A DNA stretch of 64,000 bases, from positions 372,001 to 436,000 of the forward strand of contig CAILAC010000010.1 in NCBI GenBank assembly GCA_903832055.1, given 5' to 3'. Numbering within the stretch: position 1 is the stretch's first letter; each line of letters begins with the position of its first letter. The position numbers were made by a program, and so were the translations under genes. The notes under the pieces are model-generated. The model did not search any database and had not been told where the DNA came from. It saw only the letters and a program-made list of their open reading frames with translations. Source of the DNA: an uncultured Acidobacteriota bacterium (GTDB taxonomy: Bacteria > Acidobacteriota > Terriglobia > Terriglobales > Acidobacteriaceae). Positions 8,949 to 18,800 of the stretch are shown one piece after another.

Positions 8949-9415
8949 GTGTCTTCTGGAGAATCAGCTCCTACATCGAATTGTCAGGCATTGGCGGTGA
9001 ATTCCGATCAGGCCGATGGCATACAGCTCGTAAAGGCGTACCCGTCGTATATCTGGCCGAACACCCAGCGGTTTCGTTGCTCGAGGCATTGGTCAATCTC
9101 AAAATCGACACGAAGGAGATTTTTCCAGAGACCTATCAACTCCTTCGAATTCAATCGAAAACCGTTATCGCATCCGAGTCTGTATCGAACGAATCGCTCG
9201 CTACAGACTGGAAGGACGATCTCGACGCTACCCGAAAGATCGGAAATGATTGGCTCGATCGCAAAGAAACGGCACTTTTGGCTGTTCCATCAGCACCGTC
9301 ACCGGAATCAACAAACTATCTTCTAAATCCGCTTCATCCCCATGCGGCAAACCTGCAAGTCGAGTGGGCCAGGCACATACGATACGACCGACGCCTGTTC
9401 CAGCTGAGCGAGTAG
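8945..9415 (+). CDS. RES domain toxin
   Basis: FWRISSYIELSGIGGEFRSGRWHTARKGVPVVYLAEHPAVSLLEALVNL; probable TTG start at 8945 overlapping the antitoxin stop (TTGA). Confidence 0.85.
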   Translation: MSVFWRISSYIELSGIGGEFRSGRWHTARKGVPVVYLAEHPAVSLLEALVNLKIDTKEIFPETYQLLRIQSKTVIASESVSNESLATDWKDDLDATRKIGNDWLDRKETALLAVPSAPSPESTNYLLNPLHPHAANLQVEWARHIRYDRRLFQLSE

Positions 9416-9525
9416 AGCATTTCAGGGGGTTACACAGACCGAACTGCATCGTTCGCATGTCTTTTCCATCAAGGAAAAGACACATATAGCAGTACTTTCG
9501 AGACCATCGTATTCCCTAAAATGCT
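9416..9525. repeat. Element with 12-bp near-perfect terminal inverted repeats and a central 10-bp perfect hairpin at a convergent gene junction
   Basis: agcatttcaggg (9416-9427) versus ccctaaaatgct (9514-9525), 11/12 match as inverted repeats; tgtcttttcc-atcaa-ggaaaagaca at 9458-9482. Confidence 0.5.
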
Positions 9526-11402
9526 TTGACCTCAACCACCGCGTCACCCTCGCCCGGAGCGAGGAAGAGATTGGTTTCCAACCCATGCTGGCGCGTGTAC
9601 AGGTCGTAGTAGCGGCCCTTAAGCGCGTACAACTGGTCATGGTTCCCGCGCTCAACAATCCTGCCGCCTTCGACCACCAGAATCTGGTCCGCCCGGCGAA
9701 TCGTCGAGAGCCTGTGTGCAATCACAAACGTCGTCCGGCCCAGCATCAGCTGGTTCAACCCATCCTGAATCATCGCCTCCGATTCCGAGTCCAGCGAACT
9801 CGTCGCCTCATCCAGTATCAGAATCCGCGGCTGCGCCAGCAATGCCCGTGCAATGCTCAGCCGCTGCCGCTGCCCACCTGAAAGCTTCACCCCGCGCTCG
9901 CCAACAATCGTGTCGTAGCTCTCCGGGAAGCGCTCGGCAAACTCGTCCACGCGCGCCGTACGGCAGGCAAATAGAAACTGCTCCTCCGTTGCCTCCGGCC
10001 GCGAAAACATCACATTGTCCCGAATCGACCCATCAAACAGGAATGAATCCTGCAACACGACGCCCAGTTGCGAACGGTAGCCATTCAAATTCACCGTCGA
10101 AAGGTCTTGCCCATCAATCAGCAAGCGTCCAGCAACCGGATTATGGAAGGCACAAATCAAGCTGATAATCGTCGACTTGCCCGAGCCCGATGAACCAACC
10201 AGCGCCGTCACCGAACCTGGCTCGGCCACAAAATCAATCCCATGCAGCACGGGCTTACCGGTTTCGTACTCAAATTGAACATGCTCAAATTCGACACGCC
10301 CGGTAATCGGTGGCATCTGCCCGGTCCGCTTCGGGTCTGCGTTCTCTTCCATCTCGCTGAGAATTTCAGTCGTCCGGTCCAGCCCCGCAAACGCCTCAGT
10401 CAGTTGCGTGCCAATGTTCACAATCTGAAAGACCGGCGCAATCATGAACGCAAGAAACATGTTGTAGCTGAAGTAGTCGCCAACCGTCCACGAATGCTGC
10501 AAAACACTGTGTCCGCCCAGCCACATCACCAGGCCGGAAACCAGGCCAAGCACAGTGGTCGAGGCAGCGCCAAGCGTGCTCGTCATGGTCAGCGAACTCA
10601 CCACATTTTTGAGCAGCCGCTCCACGCCAGAGCCAAAAACGCTCGCTTCACGATCCTCAGCATGGTAACCCTTGATGACGCGTACGCCGCCCAGCGACTC
10701 CGTCAGGCGGCCCGTAACTTCAGCGTTGATCTTGGACCGTTCGCGAAAAATTGGCCGGATTTTCTTGAATCCGTATTGCAGAATCACCACAAAAACAGCA
10801 ATCACCGAGAAGACCGTCAGCGTAACCACTACGCTGCGGCTCATGAGATAGATAAACGCCAAAATAGCGGTGAGGATGCCGCCGACAAACTCAACCAGAC
10901 CAGTGCCGATCAGGTTGCGAACGCCTTCCACATCGTTCATGATGCGGCTGACAAGCGTTCCCGTGCGATTTTCGTCGTAGTAAGCCACCGAGAGACGGCC
11001 TACGTGCTGCTGCACCTGTTTGCGCAGCTCAGAGATGAGCTTCTGGCCTTCTTTCGAAAGCAGTTGGGTCAGCGAAAAGGACGAAATCGCCTGAATCAGG
11101 GTCGCGCCAAAGACGATGCCGATCAGCAGCGGCAGCATCTCCGGCTGTGGATTCTTTGAGGCCAGCACGTTGTCGAGCAGAAACTTGCTCAAGTACGGCA
11201 GCGTCAGGCCGGCCACGGTCTTGATGGCCACCAGCACAAAGCCGGCGAGCAGCAGCCAGCGGCGTGGCTTCACCAGCGCCCAGATGGTCGGCCAAAGCTT
11301 TTTGAAATTGACCTTCTTCTTGGGCGCGTCACTTACCTTGCCCATACCGCGGCCGCCACGCTCAGCCTGCATCGCCATTCCGCCTCCGCGCATCGATGCC
11401 AT
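9516..11402 (-). CDS. ABC transporter, fused permease/ATP-binding protein (MsbA/type I exporter family)
   Basis: ABC_membrane region then Walker A GSSGSGKST, signature KLSGGQRQRLSIARALL, Walker B ILILDEATSSLD. Confidence 0.95.
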   Translation of the reverse strand: MASMRGGGMAMQAERGGRGMGKVSDAPKKKVNFKKLWPTIWALVKPRRWLLLAGFVLVAIKTVAGLTLPYLSKFLLDNVLASKNPQPEMLPLLIGIVFGATLIQAISSFSLTQLLSKEGQKLISELRKQVQQHVGRLSVAYYDENRTGTLVSRIMNDVEGVRNLIGTGLVEFVGGILTAILAFIYLMSRSVVVTLTVFSVIAVFVVILQYGFKKIRPIFRERSKINAEVTGRLTESLGGVRVIKGYHAEDREASVFGSGVERLLKNVVSSLTMTSTLGAASTTVLGLVSGLVMWLGGHSVLQHSWTVGDYFSYNMFLAFMIAPVFQIVNIGTQLTEAFAGLDRTTEILSEMEENADPKRTGQMPPITGRVEFEHVQFEYETGKPVLHGIDFVAEPGSVTALVGSSGSGKSTIISLICAFHNPVAGRLLIDGQDLSTVNLNGYRSQLGVVLQDSFLFDGSIRDNVMFSRPEATEEQFLFACRTARVDEFAERFPESYDTIVGERGVKLSGGQRQRLSIARALLAQPRILILDEATSSLDSESEAMIQDGLNQLMLGRTTFVIAHRLSTIRRADQILVVEGGRIVERGNHDQLYALKGRYYDLYTRQHGLETNLFLAPGEGDAVVEVKAF

Positions 11403-11405
11403 AAA

Positions 11406-11783
11406 TCAGACCAGCCTTGCTTTGCGCGCTGCCCTGAAGCTGCGAATGCAAAGAACGACGTAGAAGAAGCACAACATCGCCATCGAGGCTTTCGACTCAA
11501 CAGCCTGAGGATTCTTGACCGCGGCACCGCCCAGCATGTTGATCCAGTTGATGAAGCCCATAACCGTACCCGCAAAGCCAAGCGCGGCCAGGGTGACGTT
11601 GATGTGCATGAAGAGCTTGCGGCGGCCCGCATCGGGACTGAGCGCCAGTATGCCGAAAATACCCAGTAGCAGACCAAGCGCAGCGGGAATCAAGGCTGTA
11701 GGGTGAGTGCTGCCGGTGGCCACAAAGCCGACCAGACCGAGCGCGATGAAGATAACGGCAAATGCAATCGTAACTTTCGCCAT
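11406..11783 (-). CDS. Conserved hypothetical multi-TM membrane protein
   Basis: Four hydrophobic segments; same strand and 3 bp from the ABC exporter gene. Confidence 0.65.
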   Translation of the reverse strand: MAKVTIAFAVIFIALGLVGFVATGSTHPTALIPAALGLLLGIFGILALSPDAGRRKLFMHINVTLAALGFAGTVMGFINWINMLGGAAVKNPQAVESKASMAMLCFFYVVLCIRSFRAARKARLV

Positions 11784-11894
11784 GCGTCGAAACCTCTTCC
11801 AGAAATTGCTTTCTCTCTCGAGTCTACCGGAAGGGATGAGCGAGGGCAGGGCGAAGATTCACTGGTTGCGATCGTTCAGGCAAGGTTACTACCT

Positions 11895-12788
11895 TTAGCT
11901 TGTTGGATAGAGCCTGGCTACGTCGGCGAGGAGTTCGGCAGCGGTCCATTCATTGCCTGGGTAGAACTTGACGACTTTGCCGTCGGGCCCGATGAGAGTG
12001 GTTGAAAGGGTGTGGGTGATGGTCGTGTCTGCTTCGCGGGTGAGGCCGACGTTGAAGAACTGCGCGAGGGTAGGCAGGGTGAATTTGCCGGGAACGGCGA
12101 AGTCCCAGTGCGCGAAGGATTGGGGCGCAAGTGGGCCCATGTAGGTTTCACCGTAGCTCTTGAGGCGGGCGGGGGTGTCGCCTTCAGGGTCAAAGCTGGC
12201 ACAGAGTAAGTGGGTATTTGCGTAGAGCTTTGGATTGGCGGACAGGGATTTTTCAAGGACGGCAAAGTTGCGTGTGACGCGCGGGCAGAAGTCCGGCAGG
12301 GGGCATTTGGTGTAGATGAATGTGATGAGCAGGGCCTTGCCGCGGAATTGGGAGAGATGAATGGGGCGCCCGTCCTGATTGGTGAGGTGGAAATCGGGGA
12401 CGCTGTCGCCGGGGGTGGGAACGTGGAACTGGGTGGCAGGGCGGTAATCGGCTTTGGCTTGGCCGACGATAACGATGTGGTCTACAAAGACGGCGCCATC
12501 GGCAGATTGCGAAACGAGCACGTCGGCGGTGAGGATGTCGCCGGGATGGAGTTCGCTCATGATGCGGGTATCGCGAAGTTTATAGGGCATGGTCATGGCT
12601 TCCATGAAGCCGGGGATGGCCTGATGGTCGAGCGCGACTTCGCCGGTGGCAGGGTTGGTGGAGACGACTTTGCCGCGCAGGGGGTAGGTCTTGAACTGCG
12701 GCGGCGCGGTTGTGGTGGTGCTGCCGGAGTGGCAGCCGGTGGCGGCAAGGGAGAGCATGAGAAGGAGGGAGGGAAGGATGCGTTTCAC
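11895..12788 (-). CDS. CusF-like copper-binding domain fused to SCO1/SenC thioredoxin-like domain, lipoprotein
   Basis: Lipobox LAATGC; CusF-like LRGKVVSTNPATGEVALDHQAIPGFMEAMTMPYKL; SCO motif FIYTKCPLPDFCPRVTRNF and C-terminal HTLSTTLIGPDGKVV. Confidence 0.88.
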   Translation of the reverse strand: MKRILPSLLLMLSLAATGCHSGSTTTTAPPQFKTYPLRGKVVSTNPATGEVALDHQAIPGFMEAMTMPYKLRDTRIMSELHPGDILTADVLVSQSADGAVFVDHIVIVGQAKADYRPATQFHVPTPGDSVPDFHLTNQDGRPIHLSQFRGKALLITFIYTKCPLPDFCPRVTRNFAVLEKSLSANPKLYANTHLLCASFDPEGDTPARLKSYGETYMGPLAPQSFAHWDFAVPGKFTLPTLAQFFNVGLTREADTTITHTLSTTLIGPDGKVVKFYPGNEWTAAELLADVARLYPTS

Positions 12789-12877
12789 AAATCAGTTTAC
12801 AGGAGTGGGGGCGTTGGCGAAGGTGGATTTGGGTGGGGCTTTTGGCACTTGGAGGTGTTACACAGGCTGCGGTGGGG

Positions 12878-12897
12878 ATTGTTACACGTGTAACAAT
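12878..12897. promoter_or_regulatory. Perfect 20-bp palindrome attgttacacgtgtaacaat, candidate BlaI/CopY-type operator
   Basis: 10+10 perfect dyad containing TACACGTGTA (TACANNTGTA), about 90 bp upstream of the CusF-SCO start; extra partial copy tgttacac at 12856-12863. Confidence 0.55.
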
Positions 12898-13103
12898 TTG
12901 GGGCTGAGATGAAGTTTGATATTTGTCAAATGGAATTGATGGAAGCTGTCTGTTTTGAAGCAGGTAGGATTGCGTTGAATTGAGGGGCTTTGTGCCTTGA
13001 ATTTGAAGGCGGCGGCTATATCCCAATTTTGCTATATTCCGCATCGGCCAGGTGGCGGGAGTTCGGGGCGATGTCATGAAGAGATGACATAAGATGAGGT
13101 GCA

Positions 13104-15896
13104 ATGAACAGTCGTGAAGAAGTTCGGCGGGAACGGGTGGATGGGTGGCTGGCGAGTGGCGGCGTGGTTGTGGCCGCAAACGAGCGGGCGGCGCGGGCGC
13201 TGAGGGCTGCGGTTGATGGGGCGCGGCAGGCATCAGGATTGAGGGCGTGGGCTACAACGGCGATTTACTCGTGGGATGGCTGGTTACACGAGCTGTGGGG
13301 TGAGCGAAACCTGCGCGGACTGGTGCTGCTGAACAGCGTGCAGGAGCGGTCGGTTTGGAAGCGGGTGATTGTTGAGAGCCGCACAGGGGCTGAGCTGCTG
13401 CATCCGGGGCGGCTGGCGGAGGCAGCGCAGCGGGCGCTTCGGCTCTTGTGTGACTATGCGCCAGCGACTGTCGGCCTTGATTCAGAAGCGATGGCGGAGC
13501 GGCAACGGTGGGCAGACAACGGCGGGGATGCAGCGGTCTATAGCGGGTGGCTGGCTGAGTTTGAGGGGCGCTGCCGTCGTGAGGGGTTGTTAAGCGGGTG
13601 CGGACTGGCGCTGGAGTTGGCGGCTTCTCTGCGCGGAGAAGCGATTCAAAAGAGCAACGGGTTGCCCGGAAAGCCATCAAGGCCGCCTCTGCTGCTGATT
13701 GGCTTTGACCGGCTGCTGGCGATGCAGGAGGCGCTGCTGGAGGCATGGGGGGCGTGGAAGCTGGATGAATCGGGCGAGGCTGCCGCTGTGACGCCATTCT
13801 GGGCTTCGCGTGACAGTGAAGCGGAGACGGCAGCGTGCGTGCGTTGGCTGAGGGCGCGACTGGAAGCCAATGCTGATGCCCGGCTGATGGTTGTTGCGAC
13901 GGGGTTACAGGCGCGACGCGGGGAACTGGAGAGGGCCCTATTCGAGGCAGGGCTGGAGTCTGGCCGTGATTTTGAGTTTTCGCTGGGAGTTCCGCTGGCA
14001 CGGGCGGGCGTGGTGCGTGCGGCCCTACTGCTGTTGCAGTGGCAAATAAGGCCATTGAGCGAGCCGGAGTTGGACTGGCTGGTGACAAGCGGACATTGCA
14101 CAGCAAGCGAAGAGGAAGAGATTGCCCTGGCGGGAGCCATGCTGCGGCTGCGCCATGACGGACAGGAACGGCCCGATTGGCCGCTGTCAGACTTTTGCGC
14201 GGCGTTGGGGTGGGGCTCGGACGTGGACGTTTTGAATCTGCCATTTGCCTGGGCGGAGCGGATGATGAAGGCACATGAGGAGCTGAATCAGGAGCCGCGC
14301 AAGCAGAGTCCACTGGATTGGGTAGACGTATCGGGGCGAATACTGTCGGTGGCGGGATGGCCAGGGTTTCGCCCGGTTTTAAGCGTCGGATTCCAGGCAC
14401 TGGATCGATGGGAAAAGGTGCTGGAGGAGTGCGCCTCACTGGGTCTGGATGGGATGGCGATGGAGTGGGCGGAGTTTGTTGAGGCGCTGACCGAAGCGTT
14501 AGCAGACACGATCTTTGCCACGGAATCAACCGAAGCGGCCATTCAAATTACCGAACCGCTGGCGGCGGCGGGGCAGCTGGCAGACGGAATCTGGTTTTTG
14601 GGTGGGCAAGAGCAGGATTGGCCGGGCAGTGGGCAGCCACATCCGCTGCTGCCGCTGAGTTTACAGCGCGAGAGGGGCATGCCCCACAGCAGCTACGGAG
14701 TGGACTGGGAGCTGGCCAGGCAGGCGACGGAGCGTCTGCTGAGGTCGGCGGATGAGGTGATCTTCAGCTATGCACGGCAGACGGGGGAGATTGAATCGCG
14801 TCCCTCGCGGCTGATAGCCCAGTTGGCTGGCGCACCGATGGAATTGCCGCCCACCGCTGCCGGGGTGGGACGGGAAATCCTGACGGAGGCGTTCGAGGAT
14901 CGAAGCATGGTTCCCTTCCCCCTTGAGGTACTGCGGGGCGGCGCGGCGGCGCTGACGCGGCAGTCGCAATGCCCGTTTCAGGCCTTTGCCACGACGCGGC
15001 TGGCGGCCGAGGATTGGGATCCGGCGGAGGTTGGTCTGAATGCGAAGCAGCGCGGAAGCCTGCTGCATGACGTGCTGCACCGGGTATGGGGTGGAAGCCG
15101 CACGGGGGGACTTGCATCTCTGGAGGAGTTGAGAGCCATTCCCATGGATGGGCTGCGCGGTTTTGTGCTTCCCTTGGCCACTGCGGTCATGAAGGAGTGG
15201 CTGCAGCCGGTGCGACCGGGCGAGAGACGGCGTGCTTCCATGCCCCGGCGGTTTCCTGAGCGCTATCTTGCCCTCGAAGTGGAGCGGCTGACGGACCTGG
15301 TGTCCGAGTGGCTGGCGTACGAGAGCTTGCGGCAGACCTTTACGGTGGAGGAGACGGAAGCGACGAAGGAAGTAGTGGTCGCTGGTTTACGGATGCAGGT
15401 TCGCATGGACCGGGTTGACTTGCTGCCGACGGGTGGGCGGCTGGTGATTGATTACAAGAGCAGTGAGGTGAACGTTCAGGCGTGGGCTGGAGAGCGACCG
15501 GACAATGTTCAGTTGCCGCTGTATGCGACGCACGCCTTCACGGAAGTGGTGGAAGGGCTGGCGTTTGCGCAGGTGAGGCCGGGCAAGATGGTGTTCAAAG
15601 GGCGCCTGCGCGACGCAGGTGGAACACTGCTGGCCGGGCTTTCGACGTCAAGCGGACTAGTGAAGGAACCGCTGACCGAGGAGCAGCTCGCGGAGTGGCG
15701 GGCGCTGATTGAAGAGCTGGGTGAGGATTTTAAGGCGGGGCGGGCGGAGGTCGATCCGAAACCTCCAGGGAAAGTCTGCGAGAAGTGCCGTTTGAAGGCG
15801 GTTTGCCGGATTGCTGAGAATAAGGGGCTGGCGGAACTGACAGACGACGAAGAGTCCGGGGCCGAAGGCGAATTTGGAGGGCGTGATGACGCTTAG
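13104..15896 (+). CDS. AddB-like PD-(D/E)XK nuclease, probable DNA repair protein
   Basis: PD-(D/E)XK core RLVIDYKSSEVNVQ…NVQLPLYATHAF; Cys staple SQCPFQAFATTRL…CEKCRLKAVC. Confidence 0.85.
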   Translation: MNSREEVRRERVDGWLASGGVVVAANERAARALRAAVDGARQASGLRAWATTAIYSWDGWLHELWGERNLRGLVLLNSVQERSVWKRVIVESRTGAELLHPGRLAEAAQRALRLLCDYAPATVGLDSEAMAERQRWADNGGDAAVYSGWLAEFEGRCRREGLLSGCGLALELAASLRGEAIQKSNGLPGKPSRPPLLLIGFDRLLAMQEALLEAWGAWKLDESGEAAAVTPFWASRDSEAETAACVRWLRARLEANADARLMVVATGLQARRGELERALFEAGLESGRDFEFSLGVPLARAGVVRAALLLLQWQIRPLSEPELDWLVTSGHCTASEEEEIALAGAMLRLRHDGQERPDWPLSDFCAALGWGSDVDVLNLPFAWAERMMKAHEELNQEPRKQSPLDWVDVSGRILSVAGWPGFRPVLSVGFQALDRWEKVLEECASLGLDGMAMEWAEFVEALTEALADTIFATESTEAAIQITEPLAAAGQLADGIWFLGGQEQDWPGSGQPHPLLPLSLQRERGMPHSSYGVDWELARQATERLLRSADEVIFSYARQTGEIESRPSRLIAQLAGAPMELPPTAAGVGREILTEAFEDRSMVPFPLEVLRGGAAALTRQSQCPFQAFATTRLAAEDWDPAEVGLNAKQRGSLLHDVLHRVWGGSRTGGLASLEELRAIPMDGLRGFVLPLATAVMKEWLQPVRPGERRRASMPRRFPERYLALEVERLTDLVSEWLAYESLRQTFTVEETEATKEVVVAGLRMQVRMDRVDLLPTGGRLVIDYKSSEVNVQAWAGERPDNVQLPLYATHAFTEVVEGLAFAQVRPGKMVFKGRLRDAGGTLLAGLSTSSGLVKEPLTEEQLAEWRALIEELGEDFKAGRAEVDPKPPGKVCEKCRLKAVCRIAENKGLAELTDDEESGAEGEFGGRDDA

Positions 15897-18800
15897 GAAC
15901 GATGCTTTGCCGTCGCATGAGCTGTCATTGAAAGCACTGAACCGTCCTCCGGATTGGGAAGCACGGCAGCGCGCGCTGGACCCGGCGCGGTCGTTTCTGG
16001 TGCAGGCTCCGGCGGGTTCGGGAAAGACAGAGCTGCTGATTCGACGGTTTCTGCGCTTGCTGGGCGAGGCGGAGAAGCCGGACGAGATTGTGGCGATTAC
16101 CTTTACGAACGCGGCGGCTGCCGAGATGAGGCAGCGGGTACTGGCGGCGCTGGAGAGGGCTGAGAAGGTCACAAACCCAGCTCTTGAGAGCGAGAGCGGG
16201 GACGCCCAGGTGGCTGGGGAACTGGAGTCGCTGGAGGGGTTGGCGGCGCAGGCCACAGAGAGGGCGCGGCGGCTGGACTGGAAGCTGCTGGACCAGCCGA
16301 ACCAGCTGAGGATTATGACGATTGACTCGTTTTGCCGCAGCCTGGCGTTGCAGAGTCCGCTGAGCTGGGGGGTCCTGGCTGGGCTGGGGGGGCGACTGGA
16401 CCAGTTAACCGATGCAGATGAGATTTACCGGCAGGCGGCTCGGCGAACTTTGGCGGCATTGGACGGGGGAGATACTGCGACGCGGCAGAGCGTGGAGGCG
16501 TTGCTCAAGTGGCGGGACAACAACTGGGCAGATATTGAAGCACTGATTGTGAAGATGCTTAAGGACAGGAACCGGTGGTTTCAGGGATTTGTGCTGGGGC
16601 AGAAGGTAGATGAGGCGGAGTTGCGTTCGAAGCTGGAGGCACCGTTTATGCGGGCCGCACGGGGCCTGCTGGAAAAGCTGGGGAAAAAGCTTGACGCGCT
16701 GGAGGGCAGCCGAGAGGGTGTACTGAAGCTGGCGCGCGTGGCGTGCAAGATTCCGGGGAAGGATTCGCCATTTGCATTGGCGGAGCGGGCGGAGCTGCCG
16801 GGGGTGTTCAAAGCGGAGGCGGGCGAGGATGAGCGGCAGTTGCTGCGGGATGCGTTGGATGCTTATGGGGAGGTAGCTGATTTTCTGCTGACGGGCAGCT
16901 CCTGGAGGAAAAAGGGCGGGCTGAACTTGCATCGGGGTTTTCCGGGGGGGGCTGAAGGCAAGCCAGCAAAAGATCGGTTTGGAGATCTTGTGGATGGGCT
17001 GGCGCAGGAGCCTGGACTGGTCGAGGCTTTGGCGGCTTTTCAAAAGCGGATGCCCTTGGGTTATACGGAGGAGGAGTGGGAGCTGCTGCGGCATTGCTTT
17101 GCTGTGTTGCGGGCGGCGGCGGCGCAGTTGCAGGTGCTGTTTGCGGAGACGGGTTCGGTGGACTTCACGGAGGTGGCGCAGATTGCGCTGCGGGTGCTTG
17201 CTCCGGAAGGGGGATTTGCCTCTGATATTGCGCAGCGACAGGCGGCGGGGATTCGGCATTTGCTGATTGACGAGTTTCAAGACACGAGCCGAAGGCAGCA
17301 TGAGCTGCTGGCGCGAATCATTGGAGCGTGGCCGGAGCGGGAGGGGCGGAGTTGCTTCTGTGTTGGGGACCCGATGCAGTCGATTTACGGGTTTCGCGAG
17401 GCGGAGGTGGAGCTGTTTGAGCGTCTCAAGACGCATGGGCTGGATGTTTCGGCGTCTGACCCGGATGGAGGGGCGTTTCGGTTTGAGTTTGTGGCCCTGC
17501 GGGCGAATTTCAGGACGGCGAAGAGCCTTGTGGATGATCTGAACGGGCATTTTGAGGCGATTTTTGCCGAGGATGACGGGAGTGGGGTGAGGTTTGCGCG
17601 AGCGGTGGCGGCACGGGAGCAGCCAGCGGGGAAAGCGGCTGCGGTGACGGAGCTGCATCTGGCGTTTACGCGGAATGGAAAGGGATTTACCGACGACGAC
17701 CCCAATGCGCCGGAGAGAACGCGGGAGACGCAGGTTGAGGAGCTGGTGGCGCTGGTGAAGAGCAAGCTGCCGGAGATTGAGGCGGCCCGTGCGGCGGCGG
17801 GCGGCGATAAGGCTTCGGACCAGAAGGCGGGGAAATACCGGGTGGCGGTGCTGGGGCGAACGCGGCCTGCGCTGCTCGTGGTAGCGGAGGGATTGCGGGC
17901 GGCGGGGATCGGGTTCAGGGCGATCGAGCTGGTGAAGCTGCGGGAGCGGCCGGAAGTGCTGGATGTGCTGGCGCTGGTGCGGGCGTTGCTGAATCCGATG
18001 GACCGGACGGCGTGGCTGGGGGTGCTGCGGGCGCCGTGGTGCGGACTTTCACTGGAGGAGCTGCATTTGCTGACGGCGGCGGATAACGCTGGGGTAAGCG
18101 CCGCGGCGATTCCCACACTGATTAAGGAGAGATTGCCGCAGCTTTTGCGGGAAGGCGGGATTGGTTCGCGGGCGGCAGAGGCTGCGGCACGGGTGGGGCG
18201 GGTGCTACGGCAAGCCAGGGAGTTGAGGGCGAGTGGAGCTGGTTTGGCGATGGGGGCTGGGCTGGCATCGGGGCTGGGCAGCTGGATTGAGGCGGTGTGG
18301 ACCGCGCTGGGTGGCTCGGACACGGTGAACGAGGAGCAGCGGAGCAATCTGCGGCTGCTGTGGTCGTGCCTGGATGGGCTTCCGTCGGGCGAGCTTGATC
18401 TTCTTGGACCGGGGCTGGAGTCGGCACTGGAGAAGCTGTTTGCGCAGCCGGATCCAGCGATGAGCAGCGAGTTTGGGGTGCAGTTGATGACCATTCATCA
18501 CTCAAAGGGGCTGGAGTTTGAGGTGGTGATTGTGCCGGACCTGGAGGTGCGTGGCAAACCCGACGACCCAACAATGATCAGTTGGCTGGAGCGGGCAATC
18601 GCTGAGGATGAAGATGAGGGCGAGAACGGAAATGGCGGGGACTTGACAGAATTTTTGATTGCGCCGATTCAGGCCAAGGGGCAGGAGAAGGGCGCGGCCA
18701 AGGCCTGGGTAGATGGGGTGAAGAGGGAGCGCGTCACGCAGGAGCTGCGGCGCGTGTTGTACGTTGCCGCAACGCGGGCGCGGGAGGAGCTGCACCTGTT

